Positions 12,864 to 23,336 of a stretch of DNA of 64,000 bases are shown in pieces. The notes under the pieces are model-generated. The model saw only the letters and a list, made by a program, of their open reading frames with translations. It ran no database searches and was not told the origin of the DNA. The stretch comes from Nissolia schottii. Taxonomy: Eukaryota; Streptophyta; Magnoliopsida; Fabales; Fabaceae. The DNA lies in NCBI GenBank assembly GCA_003254905.1, contig QANU01002056.1, positions 28,222 through 92,221 on the forward strand, given 5' to 3'. Within the stretch, counting starts at the first letter, position 1. Each line of letters begins with the position of its first letter. A program made the position numbers and the translations under genes.

Positions 12864-13163
12864 TTATTTAGGCTTTTCATCTTCAACTTTTGGAAATTTA
12901 TTCAAATCAAAGTTATTCCATGTAACATTCAAAACTTCATCTTCTTTCTTTAAATCTTCTTCTTGTTCCTCTGAAACTTAATTAGGATCAAACTCATGTC
13001 TAATTACACCATTCAAGCCAACATCTTCTAACATTCCCTTGTTTGAATCCACTTCCATAAAATCTTATCATTCTTTGAATCTTCAATATCTAAAGAATCT
13101 GGAACTAGCTCCACCAAATCCTCAACAATTTCCATCGAATCTTCAAAGTCCAACCCTTTCAAA
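12864..13163 (-). pseudogene. Unidentified broken coding fragment (acidic)
   Basis: The minus strand reads KGLDFEDSMEIVEDLVELV and PDSLDIEDSKND, then shifts frame into SNKGMLEDVGLNGVIRHEF. An in-frame stop is followed by VSEEQEEDLKKEDEVLNVTW and NNFDLNKFPKVEDEKPK before the final stop. The composition (many Asp, Glu, Leu and Lys, no low-complexity run) looks like genuine but decayed protein-coding sequence. I do not recognise the family. It lies between a mariner fragment and a Stowaway terminus and could have been captured by either or by the older Helitron. Confidence 0.4.
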
Positions 13164-13369
13164 GAGTGATAGTATCATGTACTATTTGGATGGTTATTTA
13201 TAATGGATAAAATAATTATCATAAATTATCGTAGAAGACAGATGGATTACCAATTTCGGGGCGTACGCGAGTTTCTTATCGGCGAAAGCAATTGCATTAA
13301 CAACAAGCTATGGTGGGATAGAATTATAAGTCTTGGAAAATTGAAACCATGATTAATATAATAAGTAAA

Positions 13370-13497
13370 GGGCTCATGATAAACAAGGGTAAAATTGAAA
13401 AAGTATAATTAATATTTTCTTAATCTAAATAAATTATAATTAATTTTTCACAAAGTTTTATTTAAAAAACGACAACAAAAAATGGATGGAGGGAGTA
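13370..13497 (-). mobile_element. Stowaway-type MITE, one end
   Basis: On the minus strand the sequence starts TA-CTCCCTCCATCCATTTTTTG at 13497. Around 13395 it carries TTTTACCCTTGTTTATC, matching the terminal CTCCCTCC and the internal TTTACCCTTATTTA typical of dicot Stowaway elements. The opposite terminus was not found, so the element is truncated or very diverged. Stowaways are mobilised by mariner transposases, and a mariner fragment lies 0.9 kb away. Confidence 0.55.
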
Positions 13498-13622
13498 GTA
13501 ATTAAGGTATGATTTGATTTTTGTCTTAAGACCAAGGCTAGAAGTAAGTTCAAGACAATTTGTGAGATATCGATAATTCGATTTATTAATGCGCTATAAT
13601 ATACATAAATTATGTTGCAAAT

Positions 13623-13625
<3 letters not shown>

Positions 13626-13652
<27 letters not shown>
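13626..13652. repeat. (TA)n(CA)n microsatellite
   Basis: Compound dinucleotide run of about five TA and seven CA units next to the second Helitron helicase fragment. Confidence 0.85.
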
Positions 13653-13653
<1 letters not shown>

Positions 13654-13663
13654 TAGAATTTGT

Positions 13664-13912
13664 CTAGGGAGGTATATTCGAACTATTGATAATGTTTGAC
13701 CCTAAGACTTGTTGATGGTCATAACAAATGAAATAATTATGGGAAATTGCTCTCGTTGAAAACTTCATAGGAAGTACTTCATTATTTGGAACCATGTTCA
13801 TTCGGGGTATTAAAACAACTTGACTCGTCAAAGTTAAGCACTCAATTACATGAGTATTTAGTCTCTGTATTAATTGCATCCTTGTATCGTTACACAATCC
13901 ATTAGATTGATC
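13664..13912 (-). pseudogene. Second Helitron PIF1 helicase fragment
   Basis: Minus strand reads DQSNGLCNDTRMQ, then HVIECLTLTSQVVLIPRMNM and VPNNEVLPMKFSTRAIS. These are the same C-terminal helicase blocks as in the plus-strand Helitron at about 7063-7260 (NIDQSNGLCN, HVIECLTLTS, MISRMNLIPNNE). The copy is short, inverted relative to the first and broken beyond these blocks. Confidence 0.8.
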
Positions 13913-14329
13913 AACATTTCAGCAACATTAAAGGTCCAACTACATAGCTTCATACATCAATAACATCATGTAACATGACTTGCTCCTTCACAAAGAGAAC
14001 AGATAGATTACAGATCCTTGGTGAAGTGCATTATCTCTTGATGAAACTCCAGAAGTGATTCAGGTACATGAAAAATGACAAAAAAAATAAAGAGATCTCG
14101 ACGAGTTATTTCTTTATAAAAAATATGGAACCGATCGAAATCATATTATTGTCGACAATGTTGTATGCACATAATGTTGCTATTGAAATAATAAAGCAAT
14201 ACGAAAATCTTGAATAAAATATGTCAAAATATGTAGTCAGAGAAATGATTGACTAATGTGGAAAAACGTAATTTATGTTGAAATCAACTTCATTTAAAAA
14301 ATATGAAATTTTTAGGATCTATAGTCAAA
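13913..14329. other. Unassigned intergenic sequence
   Basis: AT-rich sequence between a Helitron fragment and a copia remnant. It may contain more of either, but no readable domain was found. Confidence 0.4.
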
Positions 14330-15560
14330 CACTTGAAGGTTTAAAGTAAGTGGAATACAAGTGAGTTTTTGTGCAAAAATAAAATGGGAAAAATAAAACA
14401 CAATTTGCAAGACAAGAATTTTCAAAAAATCTAGCATTGACTATACAGAGATATATTCTCCTTTGGTGGATTTAATTTTATTTTGATGGTTAATAAAGAA
14501 TCTAGACATGCATTTATAAGCCTATTAATATGGCTCACTAGCTAGCAAAATTCAACAAAAATCCCTAAATGATTTAAAATGGTTGAAGCATATAAAAAAT
14601 TCCTAGGTAAATTTGTTCATTAAGGCTTCAAAAATCTTTAAATGAATTAAAAGAATCATGGAGTATGTGGTACAATTGCCTAAGTCAATACTTATTGAGA
14701 TATGGGTATCAAATGGATCTCATTTACCCATGTATTTTCATAAAAGGGTTTGGATTTAAATTGTTATAATCACAGTATAAATTGGTGATTTAAGCATCAT
14801 TGACAGAAGAGATTCCAAAATATATTGATAAGACAAAATTTTGTCTTGATGTCCATATGTAGCATTTGACAAATAAAATATTTGTCTATCGGACAATTTA
14901 TATTGAGAAGACTCTGGAATGAGTTTATATGGATTGAGCACATCCATTTAGTACCCCATTGGCAGTGAGATTAGTAGATAAAGATTCATTAAGACCTTAA
15001 TTATGAAAATAATAAGAAATTTCTTGGTTTTAAATTATCACATTTTAGTGCTATTAGTGCATTAGCGTATCTAACTAATTATGCATCATTAGATGTATCT
15101 TTCATTGTTAGCATGTTAGCGAGATTTAATTAGTTATTGTCTAACAAGAACACATTAAAATGATGTTCAATTTTTTATTGTGATATCTTCATAGATTTAC
15201 TTTATTCATATAAATCAAAATCACAATTTATTGGCTATGTAGCTACAAGATTCTTTTTATCTTTTCATATTTTGTCAGAGTTCAAAAGTTATTTATTTGC
15301 ATGTGGAAGCACAACTATATCATAGAGATCAACAAAACAAACTTTAGCTGCTACCTCTTCAAATCATGCAAAAGTTATTGTAATACATGAAGCGAGTTTT
15401 TGGACAAGAGCAATCAATCAACATATTCGAGTATCATGAAGAATGTTGAAGCAAATTGTTATTCGTATCACTGTGACCGTAGGTTTTAGATGTCTATTGA
15501 GTTGTTTCACATCTCCTTCCTTGATGGCCAAAAGCCAAAGGGAATGGAGGTTGAGTGGTA
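14330..15560 (+). pseudogene. Ty1/copia reverse transcriptase-RNase H remnant
   Basis: Plus-strand remnants in order: SLDYTEIYSP at the start of RT (about 14435), LRYGYQMDLIYPCIFIKGF (about 14695), FCLDVHM and HLTNKIFVYR (about 14840), then RNase H blocks such as FACGSTTIS, RSTKQTLAATSSNHAK and IHEASFWTRAINQHIR (15297-15430). These are the classic copia pol blocks. Many stops and frameshifts are present and the YVDD region is not readable. The 3' LTR begins about 290 bp downstream. Confidence 0.75.
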
Positions 15561-15848
15561 GTTATTATAGAAATTGCAGTATTGCGTGTATAGATATATT
15601 ATAGTGACAGTTCCTACATCTTATTAGATAGATGCCCATAATTATCTTAAGAGGGAGAGAAATTTTATACTCTCTTTTCCTTCATCAAGGTTTTTATCTC
15701 ACTAGATTTTTTTCTTGATAATGTTTCTATCGAGACAACTTGCATTATGAGGATGTTATACTCTTTTTCCTTAACTAAAATTTTTCTCAATGTGTTTTTC
15801 TTAGTAAGATTTTAACAAGGCATATTCCTAATGGACATCCAAGGAGAG

Positions 15849-16089
15849 TGTTATAAAATAGTATTAATGTGGATGTCTAATTCGGTTAATATCTGATTAG
15901 ATAGATGTATGTTTGATATTATAGAGATTTGATGCGATCTTATATATTCTCACCCTTAGATTATAAATAGACTTTTAAGTGCTCATTTATAACGCAATCA
16001 TTGAAATGATCATTAGAATAAAACTCTCTCTTTTCCTACTCTATTCTTTTCTCTTCCATCTTTACTACTCTCCATATTATTTCAAAACA
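15849..16089 (+). repeat. Copia 3' LTR with polypurine tract
   Basis: A polypurine tract (AAGGAGAG, 15841-15848) is followed by TGTTATAAAATAG and ends at TATTTCAAAACA, giving a 241-bp LTR with TG...CA ends. It contains the AT-rich ATAAATAGAC motif (about 15962) and the CTCTCTTTTC-rich tail common in this copia lineage. No 5' LTR partner was found upstream. Confidence 0.7.
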
Positions 16090-16762
16090 AATAGAATATA
16101 TTTTTTTATTATGTGTATCTAAGAATAATGTATTAGATAAATGTGTGTCTAGATAAAAAATTCTCTATTTTCTATTGTCACATGCAAGAAGTTGGGGTTG
16201 AGGAGAAATTCTCTCATGCGGTACATTCTTTTGTTTCTTATTTTTAGTACATTTATTTATGGGTAAATTACACAAATTATCTTTAATGTTAGCTAAATTG
16301 TAAACCATCCCAAATTATATGCAAAATTACAATTCACTCTAGTTTTTTTATTGTAATTATTAATGATCTGTTAAATTTCTGTTTCATTTTACATGTTTTT
16401 AACTTTCAAAAGTTTGTGAAAGAAATAATAAAAACAGTGAAAATAAGAAAATTTTGTTTCTTATTTTAGGTTTATAGAAAAGAAATAGTGAATACAAAAA
16501 TAAATATAGACAATAAGATTTTATTGTTTTTGTTGTTTTCAATATTCTAATGAAAAAACACAAGAAAAATAAATGAAAGCAAGAGTTTAGTAGATCATTG
16601 GTGAAAAGTGACAATGAAAAACTGTGGTGAAATACAATTTTACAAATAATTTAGTATGAAGTGTAATTTTAACAAATTTCAAGTTGATTTGTGTGATTTA
16701 TTCAAAATATAATTTTAGGTAAAAAATAAAGATTACTTACATAAATAAAATGATCATATTAA
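16090..16762. other. AT-rich intergenic DNA
   Basis: No gene is seen. The stretch 16260-16700 has the look of a short fold-back repeat: gggtaaattacacaaat near 16260 is mirrored loosely by tttgtgtgatttattca near 16688. Confidence 0.35.
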
Positions 16763-16924
16763 ATAAAGAAATTTGGTGGCTCTACTGTGTTTAGCAGTGG
16801 TGGTGGGTTCCGATCGAGTTTTGGGAAAATTTTGAACGAAAGTGAATTTTCCAGTTTGGTGAACTTACCAGAAATGTTTTACTCCGAGGACGTCTCCAAC
16901 GTGTTTGTTGAGAATTCAATTTAA
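16763..16924 (+). other. Short coding-like open frame, unidentified exon or fragment
   Basis: An open frame of 53 codons contains GGSTVFSSGGGFRSSFGKIL and LPEMFYSEDVSNVFVENSI and ends in TAA. The Ser/Gly-rich start and the acidic-aromatic tail look like the C-terminus of a plant transcription factor rather than noise. There is no in-frame ATG and no clear splice partner. It could be a terminal exon, a gene relic or chance. Confidence 0.3.
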
Positions 16925-17161
16925 AGGGCCACCCTGTTTTTCCTCCACTGCCAATTCCTTGTGACGTAATTTCAAGTTACAACGAAGAACAAAATCTGGA
17001 CTTTATCAAACATTCGTGATCTTATAATTTCAACCTCGTAACAAAATATCCTGGTTAGCTGCAGTAGGTTTGAATCATCAATGGTTGGTATATCAAACTG
17101 CATGAGATTCTCTCTTTCTCTCTATTGATGCCAAATTGTTAGAACAATTAATCTAACCATG

Positions 17162-17168
17162 TATAAAA
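17162..17168 (+). promoter_or_regulatory. TATA box of the GDSL gene
   Basis: TATAAAA lies 68 bp upstream of the chosen ATG, a normal distance for a plant core promoter with a short 5' UTR. Confidence 0.6.
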
Positions 17169-17235
17169 CCAATACAAAGTGCTTAATTAAGGCAGTAAAA
17201 GGTTGTTAGCTAGAGGTGTAAATTGCTACACAAAC

Positions 17236-19713
17236 ATGAAGTTCAATGTGGCACTAGTTATTATAGTAGGGGCCATTTTGGGAATTGGGGTCGTTGAAGT
17301 ATGCGATTGCAAGATTGTGCAGTTCATTTTTGGTGACTCACTTTCTGATAATGGAAATAACATGCACCTCTCCAGAAGCCTTGCTCAGGCAAGCTTGCCT
17401 TGGTATGGCATTGATTTTGGTAACGGGTTGCCCAATGGAAGGTTCACTAATGGTCGTACTGTTGCTGATATAATAGGTACTACTATTTCAACCTTCTTCT
17501 GATTCTTTGGCCAAAATAGACAAGAGTTTCTTCCTTTGCACTGTAAATGATTGTAACATGAAATGTAGAAGCATGTATTAATAACTTTGGAATTTAAGTT
17601 ATTTTACTGATGAATTTGGTGAAAATTACATTTCACATAAGTTGTTATTTACCTTATCACATCCAAAACATTTATCACAAACACTACTGCAATCTCTTAT
17701 TAACTTATGTCTCGATATTGTCCAAAAACATTTCACCTAATTTTATGTGTTCATAAATATAAAAAAATGATAGTTATAAGAGATAGATTTGTTGAATACC
17801 CTCGTGATTTCAATCATTGATTTACACAAATTTTTTTTAAAAAAAAGGTTAAAAAAGATGAAATATTAAAATGTTTTCAACTCTTGATGTACGTGATATT
17901 AAGACATATGTCCCATGATTACGTATAAATAACATAGCTCATAGTCATAGATATATTGCAAACCATACCTCCTAAAAACGTTCATACCCATAATGTTGCT
18001 GCTGCAATTATTTAGCTTTGATTTTCTAAGGTCATTCATATTGTTTAATCAATCTGTGCACAAATTTGAAATTAGTGTTATTGTCAATTGTCATGTTAGA
18101 TAGAAAATAAAATCACTACTGTTTTTGAAATTGTGATTGTAAGCATACTGATCTTATACACTTTCAGGTGACAATACGGGTCTCCCTAGGCCTCCTGCAT
18201 ATCTGGACCCATCTATAAATGCAGATGTTATACTTGAAAACGGAGTGAACTATGCTTCTGGGGGTGGCGGCATTTTGAATGAAACTGGCAGCTATTTTGT
18301 GAGTTCTACAAGTTTCAACTTTCAGTTACTGTGTGCATGCTTGGTTTTCAGGTGGTAACACTTAAAATTGGTTCTAACAATAACCGTAAATGAAAATTTA
18401 TCACTTCTAAAGCTTAAGAATCAATTCAGGGCGTTCTCATCTAAAAAACAAACATGATGTATGTTTTTCATAGAGCCATTTAGCAAGCACAACAAGATGA
18501 TATATATGTTTTGGATGGAAAATTGTGCATCTTGCAGATCCAAAGGCTTTCTCTCTACAGACAAATTGAGCTGTTTCAGGGGACACAAGAACTAATTAGA
18601 GGCAAAATTGGCAAAAGGGCTGCACAAAAGTTCTTCCAGGAAGCTAGATATGTTGTTGCATTAGGTAGCAATGATTTCATCAACAACTACTTGATGCCTG
18701 TTTATGTTGATTCATGGACATACAATGATGATACCTTCATGGACTACTTGATAGGGACACTAAGAGACCAACTTAAGGTTTATGCACTATACTCTTAACA
18801 CAATAATTTTGAGTAAGCCTTCAAATTCGTTTCGAAGGTTAGCAGTATTGGTCAAGTTCGTTATCGAGTCATAGAAAGTAACAAATTCGTCTTTTTTTTG
18901 CAATTTTGAGAATGAATTTAGTACTTTTCATAACTTAGAGAACAATTTTAACCAATGCTGTCAAACTTAAGAATGAATTTAGATATTTACTCCAACAGTT
19001 TCTTTCTTTTTATCTAAATTTTTGGCATCTAATAGCGAAAATCTGTTCAATTGTGTTGTGTTTCCGTGTAGCTAATTCACAGCTTAGGAGCAAGACAACT
19101 GATGGTTTTTGGGCTGGGCCCAATGGGCTGCATTCCCCTCCAAAGGGTGCTTAGTACAACTGGTAACTGTAGAGAAAAGGCAAACAAACTGGCTCTTTCC
19201 TTTAATAAAGCTGCAAGCAAGTTACTAGATGATTTGGCGCAGCAGCTTCCTAATACAAACTATAGGTTTGGAGATGCATATGGTGTTGTTTATGATGTCA
19301 TTAGCAATCCAATGCAGTATGGTAAGTAAATATGTTGCTTTACTGACATTACATTACAAAAGTTGGCATCAGCTTTGTCTGTGAAATCTTTTCAACACTA
19401 ATTTAATCTTAAAATTTTGAATTTTGACCTATATCTGAGGCAAAGTAAGCTGCATATGCTTTTTGTAGGATTCCTAAACGCAGACTCGCCCTGTTGCTCC
19501 TTTGGGAACATTCGACCCGCGCTTACGTGTGTACCGGCATCAAGGCTGTGCAGAGATAGAAGCAAATATGTGTTTTGGGATGAGTACCACCCCACAGACA
19601 GAGCCAATGAGCTAGTTGCCAATGAACTCATCAAGAAATTTGGGTTTACGCGTGTCGATCAAACACTTGCTCCTTCACCGGAACCTGCAGTCGCTCCATC
19701 TCCAGATGACTAA
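17236..19713 (+). CDS. GDSL esterase/lipase, secreted
   Basis: A serine hydrolase of the plant SGNH/GDSL family, probably apoplastic; substrate unknown. Five exons: 17236-17476, 18168-18298, 18538-18777, 19072-19321 and 19469-19713, all with GT-AG borders and matching phases, give 368 aa. Residues 1-25 form a hydrophobic signal peptide. That is why the ATG at 17236 (MKFNVALVII) is preferred over one 11 codons upstream. Block I is FGDSLSDNGNN with Ser35, a glycine-rich block is NYASGGGGIL at 108-117, block III is GSNDF at 167-171, and block V is WDEYHPT with Asp325 and His328. The catalytic triad is therefore complete. The tail (LAPSPEPAVAPSPDD) is proline-rich, suggesting hydroxyproline glycosylation or wall contact. 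From memory, the closest Arabidopsis type is At1g74460. Confidence 0.95.
18822..18980. repeat. Fold-back MITE-like element in GDSL intron 3
   Basis: The left arm (CAAATTCGTTTCGAAGGTTAG from 18822, continuing to about 18893) is an imperfect inverted copy of the right arm ending at 18980. The inner part of both arms reads like GTCAAGTTCGTT and TTATGAAAAGTA. The same arm sequence occurs in the fold-back element in the CDF intron at 62089-62306, so the two are members of one family. Confidence 0.65.
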
Positions 19714-20545
19714 TGATGTCTTGATGACATTATGGTTAAGCATGTTTCTACTGCATGACCAGAGGATGTTTATACATTATGTCTTGTTACTGTGTGATAA
19801 GAAAGAAAATTCTGATATTTCCTTTTATTTCAGCATCTTTTGTGTAATCCACCAGTTAAGTGTGTAATACTGTAATAATTTCTTGTTCAAATTGAGTCAC
19901 ACAAGTATAAGCATCTCAGGATTAATAATTTGGCTTTGTTCAAGTGCACCATTTTAATGCTTCCTTCTGCAAATTTCTTGTCTTTCAATTATCTTTGCAA
20001 AGGATTGCCTATAGGCTACAAGGGCAGGATCAACTCCTCTCTGCTACATTTATCATCTAACAATGCACAATTGATCACTGCTACATTGCAGCATGTCAGT
20101 AACTGTGTCTTTCAGAAAAATGTTATTGAACTTATTCATGCATGGACCACTCTGACACACATATTCATCATTGAATGAAACTCTTTGAAGTGTGGGTACC
20201 AGTGAAATCTCATCCATTGTTAAATATGTGTGTATCTCACACATAAATGAGTACAAATAATTCAGCTCCTTTCAAAAAAAAATTTGTCACCTAAGTAGTC
20301 CCTTGATAACAAATGTCATTATTACATTAGTCCTCCAATGTCCTTTTAGAGGACTAATATGATAACTGTAATACTTTTGAAGGACTAACAAAATGATTAG
20401 TGTGTAATATTTTTAATTATTAAAGGATCGACTAATTTGATGAATTTTTATTTTAAAAGACTAATGTGATGACCGTTAAATTTTTTAATGACCAAAATAA
20501 GATTTTACTCCAAAAATATACTACCACCTTCTGGTTTCATAAGAT
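19714..20545. other. GDSL 3' flank and intergenic DNA
   Basis: Holds the GDSL 3' UTR. At 20290-20500 there is a degenerate repeat built on GGACTAATnTGATnA, seen at about 20351, 20380 and 20458. No gene is seen. Confidence 0.45.
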
Positions 20546-20892
20546 TGCGTTTGATTGTTGATACAGGACACAAACAGAGGGACACAGGATACAAAATTAT
20601 GTTTGGTTATGGAGATAAGTACAAAAACTTGTGTCCCACGACATAAAATTAATGTATTTTTTTGTATTCCCATTTTGCTGGTATACGGGACAGAGACATG
20701 GTAGAGTTCCAAAGGGTATTTTAAGTTATTTGTCATACTTTTATGTATTGTCACCACAAAACTAAAAATGATAGAGATGCAATAAATTGCTTCTTGTATA
20801 TCATTACCAAACAGAATACAAGATTGACTGTTAGTCCTATATTTTATGTCTCTGTCCCATGTATCTGTATTTTAATAGCAACCAAACGCAGT
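20546..20892. mobile_element. MITE with TGCGTTTG terminal inverted repeats
   Basis: The left end TGCGTTTGATTGTTGATACA is inverted at the right end (TGCGTTTGGTTGCTATTAAA on the minus strand). Internal strings GGGACAGAGACATG and TCTCTGTCCCATGTATC are also mutually inverted. Length is about 347 bp with no coding capacity. This resembles the hAT-like MITEs with gacagagacac strings common in some legumes, but I cannot find a clear target duplication. Confidence 0.6.
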
Positions 20893-22347
20893 ACACAAGT
20901 TAACTGACAGAAATTTTTTTTAAAAAAAAAATTGGCTTACCCCCACCCTGTAAGTTAAGCTTTACCTTGCAAATGATTGTGCCTGTTTGTGACTTCATGC
21001 GACTACATTTTGTTTAAACCGGGGTAAGGTTCAACATAATGACATATTGTTAATCTTCAATGGGGGCTTCTTTTAAGGCCAAAAGGTTCTAGCTATGATG
21101 GCAAAGTTTTAGTTCTGCAAAACGTGACATGTTTCATTGAAACTAATCTGCTAGCTTTCTGGCATTAAGAAAACACGTCACTCTAGTTTATAGTTAGAGA
21201 ATTCATTACACAACTTCAACGTGGACCTGCTTCATATATAATTAATCCATAATGGAACATATTTTGAGCTTAAAAGATCTGGTGTATCTAAATTATATGA
21301 TCTCTCTGTTAAGACTTGTTGTTATAGGCTTACACCTGTTCGCTATGCACAAGACTACTAGTTTCATGCACGCACTACTTTATGTATCTCAAGTATATAA
21401 AAATTAAATCTCCATAACTTACGTGTAATATGCAAATTTGAGTTTCTGATCTTATTAACTATTATATGTACTATTATTAGGAATTCCACTAACTTTGAAT
21501 GCTATAATGATTGTTATTTTATAATTGGCCTCAAATTTCTTCCAACAGAAGTTTGATAAAAGGCTTATAGGGAAGTGGTAGACAAAAACATGTTCCGACA
21601 ACATTATACATAGCTTTATCTATTGATCACATAGCAAATAAGAAATAAAATATGCTATAAGGTTTTTTTTTAGCTGTACTTAGTGGCCAACTAACGCGTT
21701 AAACAAACACTTTCACTTTGGATTTTGTTCCTAATTCAGTTTCCAAGAAAATGGTTATGCAACACCTATCAACTTGGTGTGAGTGTGGACAAAGGTTCTT
21801 CACTTTTGTATCTCCATATCTTTGTTATTTTTTATTTTGGGACAAAAAGACTTAATAAGAAAGGCTATTTAATTTGTTAATGCGAGATGCATCCCTATGA
21901 GAAGCAACTGCACTCATTAGCTGCGTTTATTCAATTCAATGACTTACTAATAATTTAAACAGGGTGGGAAGATTTTTGGCACATGGACTACCCATTTCTC
22001 TCAGCTTCTCTGACAGATGCTCTAATGGAGAAAACCTCTCTTGGTTGATTCTCCATGCATTCTTTGAAAGAGTCTCCTTTACACAAGTTAGTACTAAAAG
22101 GGTGTGTTTGAGAGGTAAGGAGCAAAGGAAAAGGAAGGGAAAAAAGAATGAGGGGAATGTCTATAGTTTAAGAAACCTTGATGCTTTGTGAGATTACCGA
22201 GTTCACATTTAGTAAACTTTTTTAAGTTTGTGTGTTCCTGTATTGGTGTTGTGTCTTATGTCTATGTCAGCATCAATGTTGATGTTTCACAGTCTATAAT
22301 ATATTTTTATAAGTTTATTTTTTAGTGGACCTTTTCTTAGATTTAGT
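20893..22347. other. Intergenic DNA
   Basis: AT-rich with no supported gene. A 75-codon open frame at 21964-22191 has no recognisable domain and is not supported by context. Confidence 0.45.
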
Positions 22348-22770
22348 GAAATTACACCCACCTTTTTCTATTTGTTCAATCAACCCTCACCTTTCATCAT
22401 GGACAATGATTTCCCCCTAATGATAATAAAATCAAACGCCATTGGTTATTAACATGTTGTCCTCATTATGCCATTCATATTTTTACGACTAACAAACTTC
22501 ACAACCCCTCTTTGTGCCTCTTTTCCGTGCAAGAGTGTCACAGGAGTTGTGAAGTCGCCAAAGAGAGGCCTAGAGATGGGTTGTGAAGTTTGCTACGTGT
22601 AAAAATATGAGGAGCATAATAGATAAAATACCTTAATAACAAATGACATCTAATTTTGTTACCATTAGGGAATGCTAGTGTTCATCAGAGGACGGATGTG
22701 AGTGTCGTGTAAGTGTTTATCAAGGAGGTAAATGTTGTCTAGACAAATAGAAGGCGATAGTATAATTTTC
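22348..22770. mobile_element. Long fold-back (inverted-repeat) element
   Basis: Two arms of about 180 bp are inverted copies with indels. The best block is CATATTTTTACGACTAACAA on the left against CATATTTTTACACGTAGCAA on the minus strand of the right arm, both followed by ACTTCACAACCC. Outer blocks also pair (CTAATGATAATAAAATCAAA with CTAATGGTAACAAAATTAGA, and TTCTATTTGT in both). The loop is about 50 bp. No coding sequence. It is non-autonomous; its superfamily is not clear. Confidence 0.75.
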
Positions 22771-23336
22771 CTGAACTTCAAAAGAAGCAAGTGTAACCAA
22801 CCCTTAATTATAAATAAGATGTCCAATTTTACTTTAATAATTTAGTTAGAATAAAACTGTAATTTTGATTAATTCCTTTTACCTTGGAGGATTTATGAAA
22901 AATCCTTATTTCTCCCTCTCTTTTTACCAAACTCCCAAACACGGAAGGAATATATTTAAACATTTTCCATCCTTTCCTTTCCATTCTAAATCTAACTCTC
23001 CGTTATTTGACAAAAGTTGTGAAGGTACATAGAACTGATGCAATATCAGTGCCAAGAGTAGAGCACAAAGTAGCAATAGTACTACTATTTTGGCCAATAA
23101 GTTGTACAACAGGAATTGCAGTGCCAGTGGTACTGGTACGGATAAATAAGCAGAATTCAACAAACATAAAGGACATGAAGTCCATAAACACTAATAGTTA
23201 ACAAGTCCTTTCTCTTATCGTCATACATAACATAATTGGCTTAAGAATACACACCCATTTATATATGTCTGTCTACATAATTAAGCTAGATGAACTAATG
23301 ACAAACAGCTAGCGAGCATGCATTTTCACACGCACA
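22771..23336. other. Intergenic, 3' flank of the PSY-like gene
   Basis: Overlapping open frames on both strands at 22924-23201 come from an imperfectly self-complementary stretch and show no known domain. The 3' UTR of the minus-strand peptide gene probably lies at the right end. Confidence 0.4.

Noticed and set aside
17203..17235. Earlier in-frame ATG for the GDSL gene at 17203
   Set aside because: It would add 11 polar residues before a good signal peptide, and the TATA box at 17162 would leave almost no 5' UTR. The ATG at 17236 fits better.
22924..23201. Overlapping frames on both strands around 23000-23200
   Set aside because: The stretch is partly self-complementary, so frames mirror each other. 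No domain, and the neighbouring true gene uses different exons.
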